Below are positions 36,452 through 45,990 of a stretch of 64,000 nucleotides of DNA, one piece after another. Every line of letters begins with the position of its first letter. Positions within the stretch are counted from its first letter, which is position 1. Position numbers and translations under genes: made by a program. Below the pieces are notes generated by a model that saw only the letters and a list, made by a program, of their open reading frames with translations, was not told where the DNA came from and did not search any database. This DNA is from an uncultured Alphaproteobacteria bacterium (GTDB lineage: Bacteria > Pseudomonadota > Alphaproteobacteria > HIMB59 > GCA-002718135). Where the stretch lies: assembly GCA_902620425.1 (NCBI GenBank), contig CACNHX010000005.1:33457-97456 (forward strand). The letters are read 5' to 3'.

Positions 36452-36463
36452 TTTATTAATTTA

Positions 36464-36492
36464 TTGACTTAATTTTTCAATATATGTATTTG
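36464..36492 (+). promoter_or_regulatory. Candidate promoter of the rplM operon
   Basis: TTGACT (36464-36469) and TATTTG (36487-36492) are 17 bp apart. The expected start at about 36499 is only a base or two before the rplM ATG at 36501, so the message could be leaderless. No Shine-Dalgarno precedes the ATG. Confidence 0.45.
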
Positions 36493-36500
36493 GGCACGCG

Positions 36501-36959
36501 ATGAAAACATTCTCTTTAAAAAAAAATGATATTAAGAAAAAATGGGTTCTAATAGACGCTAAAGATGCGGTCTTAGGAAGACTTGCCGTTATTTCTGCAA
36601 ATATTTTAAGAGGTAAAAATAAGCCAGAATATACACCTAATCAAGACTGTGGTGATAATCTAATTATAATCAATTCTGATAAAATTCACCTTAAGGGGAA
36701 AAAATCCGATAATAAAATTTATTACAGACACACCGGTTATCCAGGAGGTATTAAAGAAACAACTCCTAACAAAATGAAGGAAAAAAATAAATCTGATCAC
36801 ATGATCAAACTTGCAATTAAAAGAATGATCCCAAGGGGGCCTCTAGGGAGACAACAATTATCTAATTGCAAGATATATAGAGATGAAAATCATATGCATG
36901 AAGCTCAAAAACCTCAAATTATTGACATTGCATCAATGAATACTAAAAACAAAATTTAA
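36501..36959 (+). CDS. rplM: 50S ribosomal protein uL13
   Basis: Ribosomal large-subunit protein of 152 residues. Motifs are [45 protein letters not shown] and [17 protein letters not shown]. It precedes rpsI in the universal rplM-rpsI pair. Confidence 0.97.
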   Translation: MKTFSLKKNDIKKKWVLIDAKDAVLGRLAVISANILRGKNKPEYTPNQDCGDNLIIINSDKIHLKGKKSDNKIYYRHTGYPGGIKETTPNKMKEKNKSDHMIKLAIKRMIPRGPLGRQQLSNCKIYRDENHMHEAQKPQIIDIASMNTKNKI

Positions 36960-36961
36960 AC

Positions 36962-37390
36962 ATGGAAAATCAAGAAAATCAAACTGAAAATTCTTTAGAT
37001 AATAAAGAAAGAGCTTATGCAACTGGAAAAAGAAAGAATTCTATTGCTAGAGTGTGGTTAAAAAGAGGTAGTGGTGAGATTAAAATCAACGGTAAACCTT
37101 TAGATAAATATTTTTCAAGACCTGTACTTCAAATGATTGTTAACCAGCCCTTGGACGTAGTCAAAGCTGACAATTCATATGAGATTATGGCTTCAGTTAA
37201 AGGTGGAGGTCTTTCCGGTCAAGCTGGTGCTATAAGACATGGCATTAGCAAAGCATTAAGTTTATATGATAATTCAAATAGACCACCTCTTAAAAAAGTT
37301 GGTTTTCTTACAAGGGATCCAAGAGTTGTTGAAAGAAAAAAAGCTGGTTTAGCAAAAGCTAGAAGAAGTTACCAATTCTCTAAGAGATAA
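36962..37390 (+). CDS. rpsI: 30S ribosomal protein uS9
   Basis: Ribosomal small-subunit protein of 142 residues. It has an acidic 15-20 residue N-terminal lead, then [40 protein letters not shown] and the C-terminal signature [15 protein letters not shown], whose tail reaches the P-site tRNA. Confidence 0.97.
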   Translation: MENQENQTENSLDNKERAYATGKRKNSIARVWLKRGSGEIKINGKPLDKYFSRPVLQMIVNQPLDVVKADNSYEIMASVKGGGLSGQAGAIRHGISKALSLYDNSNRPPLKKVGFLTRDPRVVERKKAGLAKARRSYQFSKR

Positions 37391-37395
37391 ACTCA

Positions 37396-38424
37396 ATGAA
37401 AAATAAGATTAAAGTAGCCGTTTTAGGCTCAACAGGCTATGTTGGAATGGAGTTAGTAAAAATTCTATCAAATCATTCTAACGTAGATATAAATTTTTTA
37501 GGATCTGAAACTATTCATAGAAGTTATCTAAATAATATTGAAAATACAAAAGAATATAATCAACTTCCTCTATTAAAACCCAATAATAGTTTTAATGTTG
37601 AAGATAGTGATTATGTATTCTTAGCTTTACCTCATGCAGTATCTAACAAATATGTAAAAAAATATTTTAATAAAATTAATATTATAGATTTATCAGCTGA
37701 CTTCAGATTAGATGATTTTGATGTTTATAAAAAAAATTATGGTAATAAACATGAGTGTAAAGAGTATTTAAATAACTTTATTTATGGTCTTGCTGAAATA
37801 AATAGAGATAAAATTGTAAATTCCAAAAATATAGCGGTACCAGGATGCTATCCAACTTCTATTTTATTACCTTTAATACCTTTAATAAAAAATAAATTAA
37901 TTGAAACCAAAAATATAGTTATAGACTCTAAATCAGGTTATAGTGGCGCAGGAAAAAAATTTAATTTCCAAAAAATGAAATCAAAAAATGATTATAATTT
38001 TTATAATTATAATACAAACAACCACAGACATATTGCCGAAATCAAACAAGAACTTAATAAGCATAATTCAGATAATGAAGTAAAATTTTCATTTAATCCT
38101 CACATTCTTCCTAATTTTAGAGGTATGATTTCTACAATCTATTGTGATCTAAATAATGGGATTCAAAAAACTGATATTATAAATCTATTCCAGAATTTAC
38201 AAAAAATAAATCCTTTTATAAAGTATATAGATAATGATGAAATGCTTGATTTTTTTTCTATTCAAAACTCTAATTATTGTAAAATTAAAACCTTTGATCA
38301 TTATAGTGAAGATAAATTGATTATAGTCAGTGCAATAGATAACTTAATCAAGGGTGCTGCTGGTCAAGCAGTACAATGTTTTAATATAGCAGAAAATATT
38401 GAAGAAACACTATCTTTAGTATGA
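37396..38424 (+). CDS. argC: N-acetyl-gamma-glutamyl-phosphate reductase
   Basis: Arginine pathway enzyme that reduces N-acetylglutamyl phosphate with NADPH. Its 342 residues have the nucleotide site VAVLGSTGYVGMELVKIL and the catalytic cysteine in NIAVPGCYPTSILLPLIP. SKSGYSGAGK and HILPNFRGMI are further conserved pieces. It overlaps the small lipoprotein gene by 4 nt. The rpsI-argC adjacency is common in alphaproteobacteria. Confidence 0.95.
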   Translation: MKNKIKVAVLGSTGYVGMELVKILSNHSNVDINFLGSETIHRSYLNNIENTKEYNQLPLLKPNNSFNVEDSDYVFLALPHAVSNKYVKKYFNKINIIDLSADFRLDDFDVYKKNYGNKHECKEYLNNFIYGLAEINRDKIVNSKNIAVPGCYPTSILLPLIPLIKNKLIETKNIVIDSKSGYSGAGKKFNFQKMKSKNDYNFYNYNTNNHRHIAEIKQELNKHNSDNEVKFSFNPHILPNFRGMISTIYCDLNNGIQKTDIINLFQNLQKINPFIKYIDNDEMLDFFSIQNSNYCKIKTFDHYSEDKLIIVSAIDNLIKGAAGQAVQCFNIAENIEETLSLV

Positions 38425-38606
38425 TTAAATACTTTACAACTATCCTTCTTACACTTTTTATCTTTTCATGCGGATATCCTGATATAGATAATGTTCCTGA
38501 TTTTAAAGATGCAAAATTAACTGATGAAGAATTATTAGATTTTTGTAGTATTTCTAATACAGATAAAAAAGATATAGATAAATGTATTAATGATTATAAA
38601 AGTTAA
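38421..38606 (+). CDS. Small lipoprotein of unknown function
   Basis: A 61-residue predicted lipoprotein. The signal ends FIFSC, so Cys17 would be lipidated, followed by an acidic mature part, GYPDIDNVPDFKDAKLTDEE. Two more cysteines near the C-terminus (DFCSIS and DKCIND) could form a disulphide in the periplasm. The gene is coupled to argC by ATGA and precedes hom by 8 bp. No family is recognised. Confidence 0.7.
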   Translation: MIKYFTTILLTLFIFSCGYPDIDNVPDFKDAKLTDEELLDFCSISNTDKKDIDKCINDYKS

Positions 38607-38614
38607 ATTTATTT

Positions 38615-39913
38615 ATGAGTAAACTTAATATTGGAATAGCAGGATTGGGAAATGTTGGGTCAGCACTAGTTGAAACAATAGAAGAAAATAAAAATTATTT
38701 CCTTGATAAAACAGATGTAGAATTGAACATAGTTGGAATATCCGCCAAAACAAAAAATAAAAAAAGGAATTTTAATATATCAAATTATGTTTGGTATGAT
38801 GACCCAAGAGAAATGTCTAAAGATGATAATTGTAACGTAATTGTTGAATTGATTGGTGAAGAAAAAGGAATTAGTTATGAAATAATTGAAACAGCATTAA
38901 AAAATAAAAAACATGTTGTAACAGGGAATAAGGCTTTAGTAGCTAATCATGGAAAAGAATTATTTGAATTAGCTAATTTACATTCACTAGCTTTATCTTA
39001 TGAAGCTGCTGTTGCAGGTGGTATACCAGTAATAAAAACAATAAAAAATTCAATTAGTTTAGATAGAATTAATAAAATTTCTGGAATTTTAAATGGAACT
39101 ACAAATTATATTTTAACAAAAATGCAACAAGATAATTTATCCTTTGATGAAGTTCTTAAAATTGCTAAAGATAAAGGATTTACTTCTGATCAGGAATCAA
39201 AATTAGATATTGGCGGATATGATGCAGCACACAAGTTAACAATATTATCAACTCTATGTTTTAAATCAAATTTAAACTTTAATAATAATTATATTGAAGG
39301 AATATCAAATATTAAAATTGAAGATATTAATTTTGCTGAAAAATTAGGTTATAAGATAAAACTAATATCTGAAGCTTGCATAATTGAAGAAAAAATATCA
39401 AACTTTACTTCACCAAAATTAGTTTCAATGGATAATCCCTTAGCAAGTGTTGATAATGCTCTGAATGCCATTAATATAGAGACTATGCATCTACAAAATT
39501 TATTTTTAGAGGGTGAAGGAGCAGGGGGGAAACCAACTGCCAGCTCTGTCTTGTCTGATTTATATGATATATCTCAGAATGAAAAATTTGATAATTTGGG
39601 TTTTAAAATTGATAAATTACAAAGCTTTGAAAAATATTCAGCAGAAAATGTAATTAATAGCTATTACCTAAGAATAATGACAGAAGATAAGCCTGGTGTT
39701 CTTTCTTCAATTACTAATTACTTTAGTGATTTTGATATATCTGTTAAAAAAATACTTCAACTTCCTGAGAGTTCTGAAGCAGATAAACCAATACCTATTA
39801 TAATCACTACACATGATATTCAAAAAGAAAAATTAAGCAATGTAATTAATAAAATTGAGGGATTAGAATTTGTAAAAGAAAATATTACTGTTCTTGCTAT
39901 TCATGATAATTAA
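38615..39913 (+). CDS. hom: Homoserine dehydrogenase
   Basis: Reduces aspartate semialdehyde to homoserine for threonine and methionine synthesis. Its 432 residues have the NAD-binding start IGIAGLGNVGSALVETI, then HVVTGNKALVANHGKEL, YEAAVAGGIPVIKTIKN and SGILNGTTNYILTKM. A C-terminal ACT domain (TEDKPGVLSSITNYF) suggests feedback control, typically by threonine. Confidence 0.96.
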   Translation: MSKLNIGIAGLGNVGSALVETIEENKNYFLDKTDVELNIVGISAKTKNKKRNFNISNYVWYDDPREMSKDDNCNVIVELIGEEKGISYEIIETALKNKKHVVTGNKALVANHGKELFELANLHSLALSYEAAVAGGIPVIKTIKNSISLDRINKISGILNGTTNYILTKMQQDNLSFDEVLKIAKDKGFTSDQESKLDIGGYDAAHKLTILSTLCFKSNLNFNNNYIEGISNIKIEDINFAEKLGYKIKLISEACIIEEKISNFTSPKLVSMDNPLASVDNALNAINIETMHLQNLFLEGEGAGGKPTASSVLSDLYDISQNEKFDNLGFKIDKLQSFEKYSAENVINSYYLRIMTEDKPGVLSSITNYFSDFDISVKKILQLPESSEADKPIPIIITTHDIQKEKLSNVINKIEGLEFVKENITVLAIHDN

Positions 39914-39918
39914 TTATT

Positions 39919-41664
39919 GTGAATATTGAAAAATCACTATCAGATAAATTTTGGGAAGAAAAACAAATAGATTTTAACCACATTCAAACTCTTTCACAAA
40001 AAAAATCAATTTCTGAAATTTTTTCAAAACTTCTAATTTCAAGAGGTGTCTTCGAAGAAAATTATGATAACTATATAAATCCTAATATTTTAAATAATCT
40101 TCCAGATCCTTTTGAACTAAAAGATATGAAAAAAGGAATTGAAAGATGTATTGAAGCTCTAAAAAACAATGAAAAGATTGGAATAATTGCTGATTATGAT
40201 GTTGATGGATCTACTTCTGCTTCAATTTTATATAAATTTTTAAATAATTTTACCAATAATCTTTTTTGTAAAATACCAAATAGATTATCGGAGGGCTATG
40301 GCCCAAATATTAGGCTTATGAATGAAATGCTTAATGAAAATATTACACTCTTGTTTACACTGGATTGTGGTACATCGGCATTTAACTCGATTGATTTGCC
40401 TAATTTCAATGGTATTGAAGTTATAGTTATAGATCATCATTTAAGTGAATTTAGACTACCAAAAGTTCACTCGGTAATTAATCCAAATAGATTTGATGAA
40501 AAAAATGATTATAAAGATTTTGCTGCAGTAGCAGTAACTTTTCTTTTTCTAATGGGTTTAAGAAAGCAAATTAGAGAATTAAAATTATTTCCAAATATAA
40601 AAGAACCAAATTTAATGTCATATTTAGACTTAGTTGCTGTTGGAACAATTTGTGATATTGTTAATATTAACAATTATAATAGATCAATTGTAAGTAAAGG
40701 TTTGGAGCTCATTAGGAGTCGAAAAAATAAATCTATAACAAAAATATTAGATAACTCTAATATTAATCATGAACCTTTAGCTAAAGATATTGGTTTTGTC
40801 TTAGGACCACAAATTAATGCTGCGAGTAGAATTGATGACTCTTCTTTATCCTCCAAACTTCTAATATCAAATGATGATTCTGAAATAGAAACTATTTCTA
40901 GAAAACTATTTTTAATTAATGAAAAAAGAAAAATAATTGAACAAAATATATTTAATGAAGCAATTGAGCAAATAAAAGATCAAGAAAATAAAAAATTTAT
41001 TATTGTTTATAAAGAGAATTGGCACCAAGGTGTTTTAGGTATAGTTGCCAGTAAAATAGTAGCTCTTTATAACAAACCAACATTTGTATTTTCTTTTATT
41101 AATAATGTTGGATCTGGCTCAGGCAGATCTATAGATCAAATTGATATCGGTAATATTGTTCTTGAGCTTAAGGCTAATGATTTAATAGAAGATGGTGGTG
41201 GCCATAAAATGGCAGTAGGTTTAAAAATAAATAAAAAAAAATTAGATAAAATAGATAAATTTTTAGCAAAAAAATTTGATTCATATCATGATAATTTTTT
41301 TGAAAAAAAAATATATTATGACAGTGAAATTTCTGTAAATCAAATAAACAAAGATTTTTTAGATAATTTAGAATTATTAGAACCTCATGGCAAAGGTAAT
41401 GAAGAGCCTCTATTTTTAATCAAAGATATAGTAATCGATCAGGTTAAAAATTTAAAAAATAAACATATTTTAATTTTTTTTAAAAATGATTTAGGCGAAA
41501 ATTTAAAAGGTATATCATTCAACAGTGTGAATACCCTTATTGGTGATTATCTTATTAAGTTTAATAAATTTAAATTTCATATTCTATGTTCTATTAAAAA
41601 AGATAACTTCTCAAATAGTCATATGCCACAAATACTGATTCATGACGTGAAAGTAATCAATTAA
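39919..41664 (+). CDS. recJ: Single-stranded-DNA-specific exonuclease RecJ
   Basis: 5'-to-3' exonuclease of recombination and mismatch repair, of the DHH family. Its 581 residues have the metal motifs IGIIADYDVDGSTSASIL and VIVIDHHLSE, and the DHHA1 part with SGSGRSIDQIDIGN and EDGGGHKMAVGLKI. The C-terminal OB-fold starts near LEPHGKGNEEPLF. The start is GTG at 39919, five bases after hom. Confidence 0.95.
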   Translation: MNIEKSLSDKFWEEKQIDFNHIQTLSQKKSISEIFSKLLISRGVFEENYDNYINPNILNNLPDPFELKDMKKGIERCIEALKNNEKIGIIADYDVDGSTSASILYKFLNNFTNNLFCKIPNRLSEGYGPNIRLMNEMLNENITLLFTLDCGTSAFNSIDLPNFNGIEVIVIDHHLSEFRLPKVHSVINPNRFDEKNDYKDFAAVAVTFLFLMGLRKQIRELKLFPNIKEPNLMSYLDLVAVGTICDIVNINNYNRSIVSKGLELIRSRKNKSITKILDNSNINHEPLAKDIGFVLGPQINAASRIDDSSLSSKLLISNDDSEIETISRKLFLINEKRKIIEQNIFNEAIEQIKDQENKKFIIVYKENWHQGVLGIVASKIVALYNKPTFVFSFINNVGSGSGRSIDQIDIGNIVLELKANDLIEDGGGHKMAVGLKINKKKLDKIDKFLAKKFDSYHDNFFEKKIYYDSEISVNQINKDFLDNLELLEPHGKGNEEPLFLIKDIVIDQVKNLKNKHILIFFKNDLGENLKGISFNSVNTLIGDYLIKFNKFKFHILCSIKKDNFSNSHMPQILIHDVKVIN

Positions 41665-41669
41665 ATAAT

Positions 41670-41698
41670 TTGAAAAAAATCAAAATATCTACTATATA
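41670..41698 (+). promoter_or_regulatory. Promoter of tRNA-Glu
   Basis: TTGAAA (41670-41675) and TATATA (41693-41698) are 17 bp apart. The expected start at about 41705 is 4 nt before the tRNA. Confidence 0.65.
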
Positions 41699-41708
41699 CC
41701 AAAAATGT

Positions 41709-41783
41709 GTCCCCTTCGTCTATCGGTTAGGACATCAGGTTTTCATCCTGAAAAGAGGAGTTCGACTCTCCTAGGGGATGCCA
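41709..41783 (+). tRNA. tRNA-Glu (anticodon UUC)
   Basis: A 75-nt tRNA. The acceptor strands GTCCCCT and AGGGGAT pair with a terminal G-U, discriminator G and encoded CCA follow. The anticodon loop is TTTTCAT, anticodon TTC. The T arm has GGAGTTCGACTCTCC. It supplies the Glu-tRNA that GatCAB can transamidate if GlnRS is absent. Confidence 0.97.
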
Positions 41784-41788
41784 CTAAT

Positions 41789-42775
41789 CTAGGGGCTTAA
41801 AATTATTGACCCTACAGAATTCCTTGATTGTATTAACTCATGAGCTTCACTAGCTTCGGATAATTTAAATTTTTTGAATATATTAGGCTTAATTTCTTTA
41901 TTTTTAATTTTTGAAAACAATTTGTTACTACAATCTGTTAGCTCTTCTGAACTACGAATATAATGCATTAATGTTGGTCTAGTATAATATAAACTTTTAG
42001 GATTAAATGTACTGTGAAGATTTACATCATTTACCATTCCGGAAGATTGTCCGAAAGATACCATTAATCCTCTAAATTTTAAGCATTTTAAAGATATATC
42101 AAATGTATCTTTACCCACTCCATCATAAACAACATTCACTCCTTCATTGTTTGTTAATTTTAAAACATTACTATGAACATCTTCTTCTTTATAATTAATT
42201 GTGAATTCACATCCATTTTTTTTTGCTAATGATGCTTTTTCATCAGTACTAACAGTACCTATCATTTTAGCTCCTATGGATTTTGCCCATTGACTAGCAA
42301 TTAATCCAACACCTCCAGCAGCTGCATGAAATAAAAAAACTTCATCTTTTTGCAACTTATACAATCTTTCAAAAAGGTATTCGACGGTCATCCCTTGTAA
42401 TAATATTGAAGCAGCATCATCATTTGAAATATATTCTGGTAATTTTACAACTTTTTGAGAATCAAAATCTCTAACTTCACAATAGGCACCAATTGGAGGG
42501 CTAAAGGAGTAAGCTACTCTATCACCAACTTTTAAGTTCGATACATTATCTCCAATTTCTATTACCTCTCCTGCTGCTTCTACTCCTAAACAAAAAGGAA
42601 TTTCTACAGGTAACGGGTATATTCCTGTTCTATGATACGTATCTATGTAATTAATACCAATTGAAGTTTGTTTTATTCTGACCATATTTTCTTCAACATT
42701 TTTAGGTAAGTCATAGTTTTCATATTTTAAAACTTCTGGACCACCTAGTTTACTGACTACAACTCTATTTGGCAT
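41789..42775 (-). CDS. qor: Zinc-free MDR-family NAD(P)H:quinone oxidoreductase
   Basis: Medium-chain reductase/dehydrogenase that probably reduces quinones with NADPH. Its 328 residues include GINYIDTYHRTGIYPLP, GVEAAGEVIEIGDNVSNLKVGDRVAY and the cofactor site HAAAGGVGLIASQWAKSIGA. The catalytic zinc ligands of alcohol dehydrogenases are missing, as in Qor. It overlaps the AACS gene by 11 nt and is last in the irr-AACS-qor run. Confidence 0.88.
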   Translation of the reverse strand: MPNRVVVSKLGGPEVLKYENYDLPKNVEENMVRIKQTSIGINYIDTYHRTGIYPLPVEIPFCLGVEAAGEVIEIGDNVSNLKVGDRVAYSFSPPIGAYCEVRDFDSQKVVKLPEYISNDDAASILLQGMTVEYLFERLYKLQKDEVFLFHAAAGGVGLIASQWAKSIGAKMIGTVSTDEKASLAKKNGCEFTINYKEEDVHSNVLKLTNNEGVNVVYDGVGKDTFDISLKCLKFRGLMVSFGQSSGMVNDVNLHSTFNPKSLYYTRPTLMHYIRSSEELTDCSNKLFSKIKNKEIKPNIFKKFKLSEASEAHELIQSRNSVGSIILSP

Positions 42776-44714
42776 AATTATTCTTTAAGTTTTTATATAC
42801 TAATTCGAATTCTTTTAAACATTCTGGATTAGCTAATGATTCTTCATTTTCAATACTTTCACCATTAATTAATTTTTTAATTAAAATTTCAACTATTTTC
42901 CCACTTCTAGTTCTTGGTATTTCACTTATAGCATATATTTGTGAGGGAATATGCTTGTAAGAAAGATTAATTTTTATTTCATGTATTATTTTAGATCTTA
43001 AATTTTCATTAAATTCAAAATTTTTATTCAAGACAACAAATAATATAATTTGTGTATCATTTTTTAATTTATATTCTACTGCAACAGCTTCCTGAATTTC
43101 TGTAATATTTTCAATTACTCTATAAATTTCTGCAGTACCTATTCTTACTCCTCCAGAATTTAGAGTTGCATCTGATCGACCATATATTACATAACCACCA
43201 TTTATAGTTTTTTCAATATAATCTCCATGATACCAAATGTTTTCATATTTACTAAAATAAGAATTAAAATATTTTTTATTATCATGATCGTTCCAAAAAT
43301 ATAAAGGCATTGATGGAAAAGAAGATTTACAAACTAGTTCTCCTTTTTGATTTTCAATTGAATTTCCTTTTTCATCAAATACATCAACATCCATTCCAAG
43401 AGCTTTACACTGAATTTCACCACTATAGACATCCATTAACGGATTACCGGTAACAAAACACGAAACTAAATCAGTACCACCACTTATAGATTCAAGATGA
43501 ATATTTGATTTGATATTTTCATAAACGTATTCAAATGATTCATTAACTAAAGGAGATCCTGTTGAAGCCAGTGTATTTAAACTATTTAATTTAAAACTTT
43601 CTTTAATTTTAATTTTATTATTTTTTAAAGTATCTAAATATTTTGCACCAGTGCCAAAAAAATTAATGCCTTCTTTTTCTGCTATTTCAAAAAGATGTTT
43701 ATTATCGGGAATAAAAGGGGATCCATCATATAAAATTATTGTTGCTTTTGACGCCAAAGCAGAAACTAACCAATTCCACATCATCCACCCACAAGTAGTA
43801 AAATAAAAAACTCTATCTTTTTCATTAATATCACAATGTAGTACATGTTCTTTTTTATGTTGTATTAGCGCTCCACCAGAACTGTGAACAATACATTTTG
43901 GTACTCCAGTAGTTCCACTCGAATAAAGAATGTACAGTGGGTGATTAAAATTAAACTTTTCAAATTTACTATACACAATTTCTTGTTGTAAAATCTTGCA
44001 CAAATTATCGTATTCAAAATCTAATTGATAATCTGATTCATTAAATTCATATGGTATTAAAATAATTTTTTCTATACTTGGGATATTATATACAACATCT
44101 TTTATAATTTTTGTCGTATCAACTTTTTTATTGTTATAAAAATAATAATCTGAAAATAATAATACTTTTGGTTCAATTTGTTTAAATCTATCTATAATTG
44201 CTTTTTTACCAAAATCTGATGAACATGATGACCAAATAGCACCTAATTGTGCTGTAGATAAAAATGAAATTACAGTTTCGGGTATATTAGGAAGTATAGC
44301 AGCTATCCTATCATTTTTTTCAATGTTATTATTTTTTAAATAATTTGCAAATTTAAAAACAGCACTTCTAAGCTCTTTCCAAGAGTAATTTCTCTTAATT
44401 TTTTTTTCAGAGTGAAATATTATTGCATCATCATCATCATATCTTGTTAAACAATTTTCAGCATAATTTATCTTACATTCATCAAAAAATTTATTATTTG
44501 TAAATTCAGGTGCTGATTTAAAAATTTTACCTTTTTTTTCACCAATAAAATTTGTGAAATCCCATACATTAGTCCAAAATTCATTTTTATTTTTTATACT
44601 CCAATTATGCAAGTCAGCATAATTTTCTATATTTAATCTTTTATCTAGTTGATTAATAAACTTGTGGAGGTTTGTTTTTTTATTATTTGGAGACCACAAC
44701 TTTATGTTGTGCAT
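42765..44714 (-). CDS. Acetoacetyl-CoA synthetase
   Basis: ANL-family enzyme that activates acetoacetate to acetoacetyl-CoA. Its 649 residues match this subfamily: LYSSGTTGVPKCIVHSSGG, FYFTTCGWMMWNWLVSALA, SGGTDLVSCFVTGNP, and the C-terminal PRTRSGKIVEILIKKLING with the adenylation Lys region. Acetyl-CoA synthetase is less likely given this pattern. It lies 6 bp after irr and probably shares its promoter. Confidence 0.92.
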   Translation of the reverse strand: MHNIKLWSPNNKKTNLHKFINQLDKRLNIENYADLHNWSIKNKNEFWTNVWDFTNFIGEKKGKIFKSAPEFTNNKFFDECKINYAENCLTRYDDDDAIIFHSEKKIKRNYSWKELRSAVFKFANYLKNNNIEKNDRIAAILPNIPETVISFLSTAQLGAIWSSCSSDFGKKAIIDRFKQIEPKVLLFSDYYFYNNKKVDTTKIIKDVVYNIPSIEKIILIPYEFNESDYQLDFEYDNLCKILQQEIVYSKFEKFNFNHPLYILYSSGTTGVPKCIVHSSGGALIQHKKEHVLHCDINEKDRVFYFTTCGWMMWNWLVSALASKATIILYDGSPFIPDNKHLFEIAEKEGINFFGTGAKYLDTLKNNKIKIKESFKLNSLNTLASTGSPLVNESFEYVYENIKSNIHLESISGGTDLVSCFVTGNPLMDVYSGEIQCKALGMDVDVFDEKGNSIENQKGELVCKSSFPSMPLYFWNDHDNKKYFNSYFSKYENIWYHGDYIEKTINGGYVIYGRSDATLNSGGVRIGTAEIYRVIENITEIQEAVAVEYKLKNDTQIILFVVLNKNFEFNENLRSKIIHEIKINLSYKHIPSQIYAISEIPRTRSGKIVEILIKKLINGESIENEESLANPECLKEFELVYKNLKNNYAK

Positions 44715-44720
44715 AACAAT

Positions 44721-45176
44721 TTAATTCTTTTTTTGGTCTTCTTTAAGAGATCTAACTCTGACAATAACATCAATATTATGCAATGAGAGACAAGCAGGAA
44801 TAGAAGGTATATCAAGATTAATATTTTTTGTAGGTATATCATGAATCTTACCTTCATCTTCAATATACAAATGATAATGGGATTTATTATTATTACAATA
44901 GAGTGATTTATTTTGATCAACAACTATTTCCCTGATTAATCCTAATGAGGTAAATTGCTTTAAGGTGTTATAAATTGTAGCCATAGAAATTTTTCTATCT
45001 TCTTTTTTTACTTCATCAAAAAGATTTTCAGCAGATATATGCCTGTCACCTTTTTCAAAAATTAATTTAGCTAAAATTCTTCTTTGTTTTGTTGGTCTTA
45101 TACCACTTTCCTCTATTTTTTTCAGTGCGCGGTTGTAAGGACTTAGAGGATCAATTACTTTGTTTTCTATTCTCAT
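44721..45176 (-). CDS. irr: Fur-family iron response regulator (Irr type)
   Basis: A 151-residue Fur-family repressor. The winged helix reads GIRPTKQRRILAKLIFEKGD with ISMATIYNTLKQFTSLGLIREI. The dimer domain has KSHYHLYIEDEGKIHDIP with a His-x-His pair but lacks the C-terminal Cys clusters of Fur. This is the Irr pattern, a haem-responsive repressor active under low iron in alphaproteobacteria. A 10-bp palindrome ATAATATTAT (45175-45184) overlaps its start and could be an autoregulatory site. Only 16 bp separate it from the divergent hydrolase gene. Confidence 0.87.
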   Translation of the reverse strand: MRIENKVIDPLSPYNRALKKIEESGIRPTKQRRILAKLIFEKGDRHISAENLFDEVKKEDRKISMATIYNTLKQFTSLGLIREIVVDQNKSLYCNNNKSHYHLYIEDEGKIHDIPTKNINLDIPSIPACLSLHNIDVIVRVRSLKEDQKKN

Positions 45177-45192
45177 AATATTATAATAAGTA

Positions 45193-45990
45193 ATGAATTA
45201 CATTTTTTCTGCAATTTTTCTATATTTTTTTTTAGGTTTTCTCTTGTATATCTTTCAAAGACGCATTGTTTTTAATAAATCAGGACATCCAGGCTCTCCA
45301 AAGGATTATAACTTGGGTAATACAGAAGAAGTTTATATTAAAACTGAGGATAACTTAAAGCTGTTATCATGGTATCATAAAGGGAATAATTCACTTCCAT
45401 TACTAGTTTATTTTCATGGTAATTCTTTTCATATTGGAGATAGAGCTTACAGAATCCAGAAGTATATCGAAAAAAATTGGAGCGTACTTTTAGTTTCCTG
45501 GAGAGGTTTTGGGGGTAACAAAGGAAATCCAACAGAAAAAAATTTATATAAAGATGCAGAAGCAGTATTAAAATGGATTAAAAAAAATACTGAATTTAAA
45601 TTCAAAGAATTAGTGATTTATGGAGAATCACTCGGATCTGGTGCTGCGGTAGAAATGGGTACAAAGTACGAATTTTTATCTATTGTTTTAGAGGCCCCAT
45701 TTACATCTATCAATGATATTGCAAAAAAAAGATATAAAATATTTCCAACAAAATATTTAGTTAAAGATAAATTCGATAACTTCAGTAAAATTGATAAAAT
45801 AACTTCGCCATTACTTATCATTAGTGGAAAAAAGGATGAAATTGTACCACATGAACACAGTATTAAGCTTTATGATAAAGCAAAAGTAATAAAAAAGAGT
45901 GTTTTTATTGACGAAGCAATACACAATAATCTATATGATTTCGGGATTGAAAAAGACGTAATTGGCTTTAATTTAAAACTATGGAAATAG
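45193..45990 (+). CDS. Membrane-anchored alpha/beta hydrolase
   Basis: A 265-residue alpha/beta hydrolase with one N-terminal transmembrane anchor (about 3-21). The nucleophile Ser146 sits in YGESLGSGAAVE, the oxyanion region is VYFHGNSFHIGDR, the acid is in ISGKKDEIVP, and a C-terminal His is in EAIHNNLY. It resembles the ABHD13/BEM46-like group whose substrates are unclear. It overlaps nhaD by 10 nt. Confidence 0.85.
   Translation: MNYIFSAIFLYFFLGFLLYIFQRRIVFNKSGHPGSPKDYNLGNTEEVYIKTEDNLKLLSWYHKGNNSLPLLVYFHGNSFHIGDRAYRIQKYIEKNWSVLLVSWRGFGGNKGNPTEKNLYKDAEAVLKWIKKNTEFKFKELVIYGESLGSGAAVEMGTKYEFLSIVLEAPFTSINDIAKKRYKIFPTKYLVKDKFDNFSKIDKITSPLLIISGKKDEIVPHEHSIKLYDKAKVIKKSVFIDEAIHNNLYDFGIEKDVIGFNLKLWK

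Noticed and set aside
45175..45184. Irr autoregulatory box ATAATATTAT as a firm site
   Set aside because: It is only 10 bp of A/T, common by chance in this base composition; kept only as a remark under irr.
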